DNA from: Candidatus Blautia merdavium
GTDB taxonomy: Bacteria; Bacillota; Clostridia; Lachnospirales; Lachnospiraceae
Direction of reading: 5' to 3'
NCBI GenBank assembly: GCA_019119975.1
Contig: DWVZ01000107.1
Span: forward strand, 1-38,942
DNA: 38,942 nucleotides
The translations under genes and the position numbers were made by a program. The notes under the pieces were generated by a model. It saw only the letters and a list, made by a program, of their open reading frames with translations. It had not been told where the DNA came from and made no database searches. Shown here piece by piece: positions 32,435 to 38,942 of the stretch. Position 1 is the first letter of the stretch. The number at the start of each line of letters is the position of its first letter.

Positions 32435-33484
32435 TTAATCGTGGATCCGGATCACTGCTTTTACAATATCAGCTTTATTCTTCATGGACTGTTCCATAGC
32501 CACATCTGCTTCGTCCAGAGTAAATTCATTGGTGACTATGCCTTTTAAATTCACCTTGCCGTCAGCCACTGCCTGGATTGCCATGGGATAGATATGGCGG
32601 TAGCGGAACACGGTCTTAAAGGTCAGTTCTTTATCTAAGGCAAGGCTCATGGGCAGTGTGACTTCCCCTGTCTTGCTGTATCCTACAAAGACAATGGTGG
32701 AGCCTTTCCTTGCCATGTGGATCGCCTGTCTGTTGGTGATCTCTGTGCCGGCTGTCTCAATGACTAAGTCAGTTCCCCTGCCGCCGGTCAGTTCTCTCAC
32801 CTTTTCCACCGCGTCTTCTTTGGCTCCGTTGATCACGCCTGCTGCCCCTAATTCCATGGCTTTTTCCAGACGCTTCTCCATCACGTCCACCACATAAACC
32901 TCGCTGACGCCTCGCGCCTTTAATGCCATCATAGATACCAGACCGATGCAGCCCGCGCCCATAACGACTGCCTTCTGCCCCAGATGGGCGTTTCCCTGTA
33001 TGGCGGCATGGAAGCCCACAGCCAACGGCTCGATGAGCGCTCCTTCCAGAGTGCTGACATTTTCCGGAAGCTTAAAGCACAGATCCGCTTCATGGGCTAC
33101 ATATTCCTGGAACACGCCGTCCACCGGAGGGGTGGCAAAGAAGATCACATCCGGGCAGAGATTGTACTTGCCTTCTCTGCAGAATTCACAGTGTCCGCAG
33201 GTTTTCCCCGGCTCTAACGCTACTTTATCTCCCACCTTTAAATGCTTCACTGCCTTTCCTACTTCTACAACAACGCCGCCGGGCTCATGTCCTAAGACAA
33301 AAGGCGGTTTCACCACATAATCGCCGATGGCTCCTGTCTCATAATAATGCAGATCTGAGCCGCAGATCCCCACGTAATCCAGCTTTACCAGAACTTCATT
33401 GTCCTTTGGTACCGGAATCGGCCGCTCCTCAAATCCAATTTTCTGAATATCTGTCATAACTGCTGCTTTCATGGTGCCTTCCAT
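32435..33484 (-). CDS. Zinc-dependent medium-chain dehydrogenase (sorbitol/L-iditol dehydrogenase type)
   Basis: A 349-residue MDR dehydrogenase that oxidises a polyol to a ketose with NAD. Catalytic zinc ligands are Cys41 (GICGSDLHYY), His66 and Glu67 (LGHEPGG). The structural zinc lobe is CGHCEFCREGKYNLC. The Rossmann motif VMGAGCIGL lies near 174-182. GDYVVKPPFVLGHE and the fructose/xylulose-side residues suggest sorbitol, xylitol or iditol rather than ethanol; the exact polyol is not fixed. I chose ATG 33484 (GGAGGT 8 bases upstream). It is a single-gene unit with its own promoter. Confidence 0.88.
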   Translation of the reverse strand: MEGTMKAAVMTDIQKIGFEERPIPVPKDNEVLVKLDYVGICGSDLHYYETGAIGDYVVKPPFVLGHEPGGVVVEVGKAVKHLKVGDKVALEPGKTCGHCEFCREGKYNLCPDVIFFATPPVDGVFQEYVAHEADLCFKLPENVSTLEGALIEPLAVGFHAAIQGNAHLGQKAVVMGAGCIGLVSMMALKARGVSEVYVVDVMEKRLEKAMELGAAGVINGAKEDAVEKVRELTGGRGTDLVIETAGTEITNRQAIHMARKGSTIVFVGYSKTGEVTLPMSLALDKELTFKTVFRYRHIYPMAIQAVADGKVNLKGIVTNEFTLDEADVAMEQSMKNKADIVKAVIRIHD

Positions 33485-33570
33485 AAGTGTATACCTCCTA
33501 CTGTTTCCCCTGTTTGTAATAGTTCCAATGGGAAATCCCTCTCCCATTTTTAAAGTCTTTGCACAGCTTC

Positions 33571-33599
33571 ATTATACCCTTGCGAAAAACACCCTGCAA
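33571..33599 (-). promoter_or_regulatory. Promoter of the zinc dehydrogenase gene
   Basis: TTGCAG, 17 bases, TATAAT on the minus strand, about 85 bases before the start. It lies just after the end of the ABC permease gene. Confidence 0.7.
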
Positions 33600-33619
33600 G
33601 AAAAATTCCTGACTTTTTC

Positions 33620-35755
33620 TTACTTTTTCCTGTCTTTTTCCCTGCTGTTTTCTATCTTCAGTTCCCGCAGGATCCCGCTTAAAGTCTTTTGGTAGATTCC
33701 ATACAGCACCCCTCCCAAAACAGCCAGTATCCCCAGACAGATCAGCAGCGCCAAAAACTCCGAAGACACATATTTGCCGTCGTTGGCATAGAAGACCATC
33801 AGGAAGAACAGGTACATGACAAAGCTTCCTGTGAGAAAGGGAATCTGATAGACTTTCCCGCACTGGTTCCTGACTTCCCTGCGCAGAAATCCCGGCGAAG
33901 CGCCCAGCCGTTTCAGATCCTCGAAGACGTAGCGGTTCAGCGCCGCAATGGTCCGGCACCTGGTATATCCAATGACCACAGCTGCCGCAAAGCATACGAT
34001 GGAGGCAAATAAAAACATCATAAAAAATACGGCAAACGTCTGAAGGCTGTCTGTCTTTTCCAGGATCCGGCTTTTCAGCATATACGCCCAGTAGCTGCGA
34101 AACTCTGTGGAATCCGGTTTCTCATAACTGACTTGCGTCATAACTTCTGTATCGCCCCAGTATACCTGACCCTCCTGTTCTGCACAAACTTTCTCCACCC
34201 GGTCGTAATAAGAGGGAATCTCACACTCCGCTCCAAAGCAGTCTACATAGGAATAGAAAAGATCCTTTGCGAATGGATAGCTGTCTTCCCCTTCCACCTG
34301 AAAAAGAAACATGTTTCCTCGCCACTCTTCCTCTGCGCCCCGGACAATCCGCTCATAATCCCCGTCGTCCAACACATAGACACTTTTGGTGTCCCGGTCG
34401 GAAAGCATGTTGCAGCAGGTATAACCGGCAAAGGATACCGGAATCTGTTCCATCGTAGACATATTGGTGATCCGGTCTCCCGCAGTCATCAGATAGAGCC
34501 GGTTTCCTTCGTCCTGGTCTGTTACCGCGCGGTAAGTCCCTGACTCCACCTGCACCTCTTTTCCGGTGACGGAGGCAAGCGTTGATTCAGAAAGAAATCT
34601 TCCCTCTGCTGCCAGCTCCTGGTATTCGATCACAAGCTTCCCGTCTTTTTCGGTCTGGACCTTACTGCCGATGCCCAGGCTGACGTACTCTGTCTCTTTC
34701 CAGTTTTTCACAGTCACGCCATAGGTCTTTGCCTTTTCCCGGATCTCTTCCTGGGTCAGCATCTGCTGATCTGCCCGCCAGGAACCCATGTAATCATATT
34801 CCATACGCTGGGCTGCCAGGAGCACACCGCTTCCCAGCGCAGGCATATAAAACAGGGCAAAGACGCCTCCTGCAAAGAGCACGCTGATCACCAGCAGATT
34901 ATTGACCGTCTGCCTTCCCTGGAATTTCATCATGCTCCTGGCAATGAGGTTTTTATACTGCTTCTTCCTGCGTATGCCCCAGCCGTGGACCACGGTATGG
35001 AGCATCACCAGATAGAGCCCGAAAAAAGCAATCAGATAAAACCCGTTGAGCCACACCGGCGGATAGGCTCTGGCAATCTCCATATAAACGCTGGAGCCAA
35101 AGTATCCCAGTACCGCTCCTGCCACGGTCAGCACGATGCCCACGGGACCGCACCATCTGCCCCAGTTCTTTGCCAGTTCATTTTTGTGTTCCTCCTGGAC
35201 TACGCTGATGATATCCGTCTTTTTCAGATACCGGTACGCCATCACACAGACGCAGCACACCGTGAAAACCAGCAGCAGCGCCGGGATCCAGAGAAAGCTC
35301 CATACCAGTTCCAGCTCCATTTCCTCAGAGTCCACCACCAACACCCGGAACAGATTCCACAGAAGAGAAACAAAGGGAATCCCTCCCGCGATGCCTGCAA
35401 GTCCGGAGACCGTACTCAGAAACAGCACTTCACGGAAAAGCCCCGGCGCCAGCTTGCCTGCCGAAGCCCCCAGCGCCATGAGGATGCCCATCTGCCTGGA
35501 TTTTTTCCTGAAAAACAGACTGGAAGCATAAAGAGTAAATACGATGCATCCAAACAAAGTCAGCCCGAAGATCATATACATCTGCTTTCTGCTGTCCCCG
35601 CCCTCTGGGAAGACTCTCTGCACTGTGGCAGACTGCATCATGGCGGAGTAAGCGGTCACCAGCAGCAGCGCCATGAAATTGCAGAATAAATACAGGGAAG
35701 CCTGATACCGGTCTTTTCTCTGCAGTTTTCTTTCTAAATCTGCCATTTTTCTCAT
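33620..35755 (-). CDS. FtsX-like ABC transporter permease (BceB type)
   Basis: A 711-residue permease. Helices lie near 20-42, 60-82, 108-138, 153-175, 205-222, 238-258 and 285-305. A large outer domain runs from about 310 to 565, then three helices follow near 573-602, 637-663 and 668-692. The FtsX motif RKKSRQMGILMALGAS is near 83-98 and again as FEDLKRLGASPGF late in the protein. One very long outer loop is the mark of BceB-like antimicrobial-peptide detoxification or sensing transporters. Its ATG overlaps the TGA of the ATPase gene (ATGA), so translation is coupled. Confidence 0.88.
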   Translation of the reverse strand: MRKMADLERKLQRKDRYQASLYLFCNFMALLLVTAYSAMMQSATVQRVFPEGGDSRKQMYMIFGLTLFGCIVFTLYASSLFFRKKSRQMGILMALGASAGKLAPGLFREVLFLSTVSGLAGIAGGIPFVSLLWNLFRVLVVDSEEMELELVWSFLWIPALLLVFTVCCVCVMAYRYLKKTDIISVVQEEHKNELAKNWGRWCGPVGIVLTVAGAVLGYFGSSVYMEIARAYPPVWLNGFYLIAFFGLYLVMLHTVVHGWGIRRKKQYKNLIARSMMKFQGRQTVNNLLVISVLFAGGVFALFYMPALGSGVLLAAQRMEYDYMGSWRADQQMLTQEEIREKAKTYGVTVKNWKETEYVSLGIGSKVQTEKDGKLVIEYQELAAEGRFLSESTLASVTGKEVQVESGTYRAVTDQDEGNRLYLMTAGDRITNMSTMEQIPVSFAGYTCCNMLSDRDTKSVYVLDDGDYERIVRGAEEEWRGNMFLFQVEGEDSYPFAKDLFYSYVDCFGAECEIPSYYDRVEKVCAEQEGQVYWGDTEVMTQVSYEKPDSTEFRSYWAYMLKSRILEKTDSLQTFAVFFMMFLFASIVCFAAAVVIGYTRCRTIAALNRYVFEDLKRLGASPGFLRREVRNQCGKVYQIPFLTGSFVMYLFFLMVFYANDGKYVSSEFLALLICLGILAVLGGVLYGIYQKTLSGILRELKIENSREKDRKK

Positions 35756-36498
35756 TTATCATCACCACTCATTTCTTTGATGGCGTCCAGAAGCCGGTCC
35801 TGGAACTGGCTTCTTTCTTCCACCCGTTCTAATTGTTTATAAACTTTTCCATCCTTCAGCAAAACCACCCGATCGCAAAAAGACGCGGCAAAGCTGTCAT
35901 GGGTCACCATAAATATGGTGGCGTTCATCTGGTCTCTGGCTTCTAAGAAGGAGTCGATCACCGCCCGGCTGGACTTGCTGTCCAGATTTCCGGTGGGCTC
36001 GTCTGCCAGGATCAGCAAAGGCTGGTTCATCAGACTCCTTGCCACGGCGGTCCGCTGTTTCTCTCCGCCGGAAATCTCTGCCGGATATTTCTCCCGGATC
36101 CCATAGATGCCGAACAGCTTTAAAAGCGTCACGCACCGTTCTTCGTCTTCTTTTGATACGGTCCCTTCTATGATCTTTGGCACCAGTACATTCTCCCGGA
36201 CCGTCAGTCCGTCCAGGAGCATGAAATCCTGAAAGACAAAGCCCAGCTTTTCATTGCGCACCCTTGCCAGTTCCCGGGCATCCAGACCTTTCAGCTCCTG
36301 CCCTCCCAGGGTGATCTTCCCCTCTTCAAAGGGGATATAGCAGGAAATACAGTTTAACAGCGTACTTTTTCCGGAACCTGAAGGTCCCATGACTGCCGTA
36401 AATTCTCCCTGGGCAACCTGCAGGCTTATCCCTTTGAGCACCGGATAATCCGTCTTTCCCACCTGATAAGATTTGTATAAATTTTTCACATACAGCAT
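35752..36498 (-). CDS. ABC transporter ATPase (BceA/MacB-LolD type)
   Basis: A 248-residue ATPase. Walker A GPSGSGKST is near 38-46, the signature ISGGEKQR near 142-149, Walker B LLILADEPTGNLDS near 160-173 and the switch His in MVTHD. The Q-loop is FVFQDFMLL. The type normally powers FtsX-like permeases that remove peptides or lipids from the membrane. AGGACAGG lies upstream of ATG 36498. It is divergent from the response-regulator gene across a 340-base region with repeats, so the two-component pair probably controls it. Confidence 0.92.
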   Translation of the reverse strand: MLYVKNLYKSYQVGKTDYPVLKGISLQVAQGEFTAVMGPSGSGKSTLLNCISCYIPFEEGKITLGGQELKGLDARELARVRNEKLGFVFQDFMLLDGLTVRENVLVPKIIEGTVSKEDEERCVTLLKLFGIYGIREKYPAEISGGEKQRTAVARSLMNQPLLILADEPTGNLDSKSSRAVIDSFLEARDQMNATIFMVTHDSFAASFCDRVVLLKDGKVYKQLERVEERSQFQDRLLDAIKEMSGDDK

Positions 36499-36535
36499 GG
36501 TATCACCTGTCCTTTCTTCTGCCTTCCGTTCTCAC

Positions 36536-36620
36536 TGCGCAGCCGGAAAACTTTCGGCGTACAGCGATTTAACAGTCCTCTCTGGCAGGTTCCGCTTCCC
36601 TGCGCAGCCGGAAGGCTTTC
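36536..36620. repeat. 20-bp direct repeat in the leader of the ABC operon
   Basis: TGCGCAGCCGGAA followed by two variable bases and CTTTC occurs at 36536-36555 and 36601-36620, 65 bases apart. A shorter relative, CCGGAAGCTTTC, lies at 36752-36763. On the minus strand the two full copies would lie in the ABC transcript leader if the candidate -10 TACAAT (36630-36635) is used. Confidence 0.6.
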
Positions 36621-36663
36621 TGTAAAAAGATTGTAACCCATTGTGTTCTCTTCTGAAAAAGCG

Positions 36664-36750
36664 GTGTCATTTTCCGCACGCCTTGGGTGATTTTTTGCAG
36701 AGTATTTTTTTCTTTGTCATTTTTGGAAGTCTCTGTGTCATTTTCTGCAC
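36664..36750 (+). promoter_or_regulatory. GTCATTTTY direct repeats, candidate LytTR regulator sites
   Basis: GTGTCATTTTCnGCAC occurs at 36664-36679 and 36735-36750, and a core GTCATTTTTG at 36716-36725. The last two cores are 21 bases apart, two helical turns, which is the arrangement bound by LytTR regulators such as AgrA and ComE. They lie upstream of the response-regulator promoter, and the first copy lies upstream of the candidate ABC promoter. Confidence 0.5.
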
Positions 36751-36792
36751 CCGGAAGCTTTCCCAGTCCTTTTCCGCGGGCGCTTCCTGTGC

Positions 36793-36798
36793 TATACT
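36793..36798 (+). promoter_or_regulatory. -10 box of the two-component operon
   Basis: TATACT lies 41 bases before the ATG of the response regulator. At the -35 position there is only TTTTCC, a poor match, which fits a promoter needing an activator. Confidence 0.4.
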
Positions 36799-36838
36799 GA
36801 AACACACAGTTTTTTATTTTATCAAAAGGGGATTTGCG

Positions 36839-37555
36839 ATGCTTAGAATTGCTTTATGTGACGATGAAGCCCTGGCAAGGGAACAGCTTTCCTGCCAGAT
36901 TGAGGAGCTGATCGAGGATACCGACAGCCGGTTAGTCTATGAATTTTCTTCCGGGACAAACGCTGTGCGGTGGCTGAAAAATCATCCGGGAGAAATCGAT
37001 CTCCTGTTTTTAGATGTGGAAATGAAAGATCTGAACGGTATGGAAACGGCGAAAGCCATCCGGGAATTTGACCGCAATATCCTGCTGGTCTTTGTCACCG
37101 GATACCCGGATTATGTCTTTGAAGGATACCAGGCAGAAGCACTGGATTATCTCATAAAACCCGCGGATTCCCGGCGTCTTCTTCAGGTGCTGTCCCGTGC
37201 CGGGGAGCGCCTAAAAAGAGATGCTTCCAGCCAGTTTCTCCTCCAGAATACCGACGGGATTTTCCGGTTCCGCTTTCAGGATATCGCTTACTTTTACAGC
37301 GACCGCCGGAGAGTCTTTCTGGTATCCGGCGAAAGAGAATATGGCTTTTACGGGAAGCTGGACCAGGTGGAGGCGCAGGTGGGAGATTCTTTTGTCCGCA
37401 TCCATCAGAGATATCTGGTAAATCCCGATTATATTAAACGGCTGGGCGCTGCCTGCGTGGAGCTTTCCGGTATTTCCCTGCCCATCAGCAGGAGTCTGAA
37501 AGCCTCTGCCTCCGGCAAGATCGCCCGGCATCTGCTGAAAGGAGACCGTCTATGA
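36839..37555 (+). CDS. LytTR family response regulator
   Basis: A 238-residue regulator. The receiver domain spans about 1-120 with acidic Asp8/Asp9, phospho-acceptor Asp59 in LLFLDVEM and Lys in YLIKPAD. The LytTR DNA-binding domain spans about 140-235 (FRFQDIAYFYSDRRRVFL, VRIHQRYLVNPDYI, LPISRSLK). ATG 36839 was chosen because it begins the receiver fold and has AAAAGGGG upstream; the frame runs open 66 codons earlier. It overlaps the kinase gene by ATGA. Confidence 0.92.
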   Translation: MLRIALCDDEALAREQLSCQIEELIEDTDSRLVYEFSSGTNAVRWLKNHPGEIDLLFLDVEMKDLNGMETAKAIREFDRNILLVFVTGYPDYVFEGYQAEALDYLIKPADSRRLLQVLSRAGERLKRDASSQFLLQNTDGIFRFRFQDIAYFYSDRRRVFLVSGEREYGFYGKLDQVEAQVGDSFVRIHQRYLVNPDYIKRLGAACVELSGISLPISRSLKASASGKIARHLLKGDRL

Positions 37556-38853
37556 ATTCCTTTTTGTTGTACCTGAATTTTCCTCTTTTGCTTTTGGGCG
37601 CCTGGTTTGTCTACCGCACTGTCTGCTTATTTCTGGAGCTGAAAAAGGCGTTCCCCTTCCGGCTCCTGGTCTATTTCAGCTGCTTCCTGCTGCTCTGCAT
37701 GGTGATCTATATCGGTGACTGGGCAAATCTTCCTCCCACCCTTTTATTTTTTCTCTTCTGCCTGTGGATCTCCAGCAGAGAAAGCTGCCCGAAAAAGATT
37801 TATACCGGGCTGCTTCTTTCCTGTGTTTATTTTTCCTTCAGCGCTCTAAAAGACAATTACCTTTACTCTTATCCGCCCTTTGGAAAATATTTGTTTGCCC
37901 TGGTCTTTTACCTGCTTTTGCGCCGTCAGCCGCCGCCCAGAAACTTCCGGCTTTCCCCTGCCCTGTGGAAGCTGCTGTTTCTCCTGACCCTGACTCCTGT
38001 GGGCATTCTGCTAAGTGTGGTGCTGCTGGATACTTCTGCCTACACGCCCTACCAGGTCTATCTGCTGGATTTTGTCCTGCTGCTTTTGTCCCTTTTCTCC
38101 TTTTCCGGGCTTTTGTGGACCTCCTCCATCCTTGCCCGCCAACAGGAGCTGGAAGCGGAACATGCAGTCTTTCAGGCAAGCCGGACCTACTATGAATCTC
38201 TGGAACAGCAGCACCTTTCTCTTCGCAGGTTAAAGCATGATATGGCAAATCACCTCCAGACTCTGCTGCATCTGCCGGACCAGGAAAAGGATCCTTATAT
38301 CAAAAACCTGCTGCAGACGCCTGTCCTGCTCCAGACGGTAAAATACTGCCAGGACAATACGGTAAATATCATCCTCAGCAGCAAAGCTGCCGCCTTTTCC
38401 CAGCACCAGATTCCTTTTCATGTCCAGGTCCGCATCCCTCAGACCCTGCCCTTTGAAAGCCCGGATCTGTGCACCATCCTGTGCAACGCCCTGGACAATG
38501 CCCTGGAAGCCTGCCTGAAGCTTCCAGAGGAACAGCGGCAGGTCACCCTGCACGCCACATACAGTAAAGAAATCTTTTCTCTGGAGGTGACCAATCCTCT
38601 CCCTTGTCAGCTGTCCTCTCTTGATACCGGCAAACCGGACAAAGACAGCCGCGGGCTGGGGCTGAACACCTCCAAGCCAGACAAAGACAACCTCGGGCTG
38701 AATCTCAACACCTCCAAGTCGGACAAGGACAATCACGGGCTGGGGCTGAGAAACATCCGGGCTGCTGCCGAAAAAAACAGCGGCGGCATGGAGATCACAG
38801 CCAAAGACGGGATTTTCTCCCTCTTTGTCTACCTGTGCCATGCGCACCGCTGA
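37552..38853 (+). CDS. GHKL sensor histidine kinase (AgrC-like) with repeated ATP lid
   Basis: A 433-residue membrane kinase. About six helices cover residues 4-195, then a short coiled coil. The phospho-accepting histidine is His229 in LRRLKHDMANH. The N box is LCNALDNALEAC-like near 310-321 with Asn312 and Asn316. The G box GLGLRN is near 396-401. Between them, residues 359-400 consist of three 14-residue repeats (TGKPDKDSRGLGLN, TSKPDKDNLGLNLN, TSKSDKDNHGLGLR), which multiply the ATP lid and the G box itself. It is the partner of the LytTR regulator and probably senses a peptide or the state of the adjacent ABC transporter. Confidence 0.9.
   Translation: MNSFLLYLNFPLLLLGAWFVYRTVCLFLELKKAFPFRLLVYFSCFLLLCMVIYIGDWANLPPTLLFFLFCLWISSRESCPKKIYTGLLLSCVYFSFSALKDNYLYSYPPFGKYLFALVFYLLLRRQPPPRNFRLSPALWKLLFLLTLTPVGILLSVVLLDTSAYTPYQVYLLDFVLLLLSLFSFSGLLWTSSILARQQELEAEHAVFQASRTYYESLEQQHLSLRRLKHDMANHLQTLLHLPDQEKDPYIKNLLQTPVLLQTVKYCQDNTVNIILSSKAAAFSQHQIPFHVQVRIPQTLPFESPDLCTILCNALDNALEACLKLPEEQRQVTLHATYSKEIFSLEVTNPLPCQLSSLDTGKPDKDSRGLGLNTSKPDKDNLGLNLNTSKSDKDNHGLGLRNIRAAAEKNSGGMEITAKDGIFSLFVYLCHAHR
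38626..38751 (+). repeat. Three 42-bp in-frame tandem repeats in the kinase gene
   Basis: Units lie at 38626-38667, 38668-38709 and 38710-38751, each 42 bp with the pattern ACC-TCC-AAG-nnn-GAC-AAA-GAC...GGG-CTG. Units 2 and 3 are the closest in their first half. The length is a multiple of three, so the frame is kept. Synonymous and non-synonymous differences show that the duplication is not brand new. Confidence 0.9.
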
Positions 38854-38858
38854 TGCAT

Positions 38859-38942
38859 TTATTCTTCTCCCCGGCTGCGGCGGATGGCTCTTACCAGAGC
38901 TGCCACATTTGCCGGAGGCACATTGTTCATGATCTCCTGGGC
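38859..38942 (-). CDS. C-terminal end of an unidentified protein
   Basis: The minus-strand frame enters from the right edge and stops at TAA 38861-38859, giving 27 residues including NNVPPANVAALVRAIRRS. It is convergent with the kinase gene, five bases from its stop. I do not recognise the protein from this piece. Confidence 0.55.
   Translation of the reverse strand, partial: AQEIMNNVPPANVAALVRAIRRSRGEE

Overview
The window looks like chromosomal DNA of a gut-type Clostridia, most likely a Lachnospiraceae (Blautia/Dorea/Ruminococcus group). This is inferred from gene content: a KEASE-type (D-allulose) epimerase very close to the Clostridium cellulolyticum enzyme as I remember it, meso-diaminopimelate dehydrogenase, orphan-type SelD next to an EF2568-like cysteine desulfurase, a GHKL/LytTR two-component pair, an HPr-like protein with no active-site histidine, strong AGGAGG ribosome sites and many U-tailed terminators. 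No rRNA, tRNA, CRISPR array, intact IS element or phage gene was seen.

Layout. (1) 1-3302, plus strand: the tail of a probable glycoside hydrolase, a ketose 3-epimerase and an L-fucose isomerase family enzyme, closed by a terminator. Together they read as a rare-sugar salvage operon. (2) 3303-3715: a decayed fragment of an AAA ATPase gene and an unassigned short ORF. (3) 3716-9607, minus strand: a membrane acyltransferase-like protein, RidA, a PD-(D/E)XK nuclease-XPD helicase fusion that may be leaderless, an HPr-like protein, an Mrp Fe-S/ATPase, a CsoR-family metal sensor with a His-rich tail, and a small unknown protein. (4) 9710-11209, plus strand: xanthine phosphoribosyltransferase and an ECF transporter S component. 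(5) 11276-16065, minus strand: exonuclease III, SelD, cysteine desulfurase, DNA polymerase IV and a GNAT acetyltransferase, tightly packed. (6) 16161-17833, plus strand: a PurF-like protein without its glutaminase cysteine, behind a long structured leader.

(7) 17868-30291: a carbohydrate locus. A divergent AraC regulator faces a minus-strand operon coding for a sugar-binding lipoprotein, two permeases, a GH36 alpha-galactosidase, a mutarotase-fold protein, a very large DUF5107-TPR protein, a NagB-family deaminase and a glycosylasparaginase. Uptake, removal of alpha-galactose and final cleavage of a sugar-asparagine bond would fit together; the substrate is inferred, not shown. (8) 30297-33484, minus strand: a YitT membrane protein, diaminopimelate dehydrogenase and a sorbitol-dehydrogenase-like enzyme, each of the last two with a good promoter. 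(9) 33620-38853: a BceAB-like ABC transporter divergent from a LytTR response regulator and a GHKL histidine kinase, with repeated GTCATTTTY boxes between them. The kinase carries a threefold 42-bp tandem repeat in its ATP lid. The last 84 bases hold the end of an unidentified minus-strand gene.
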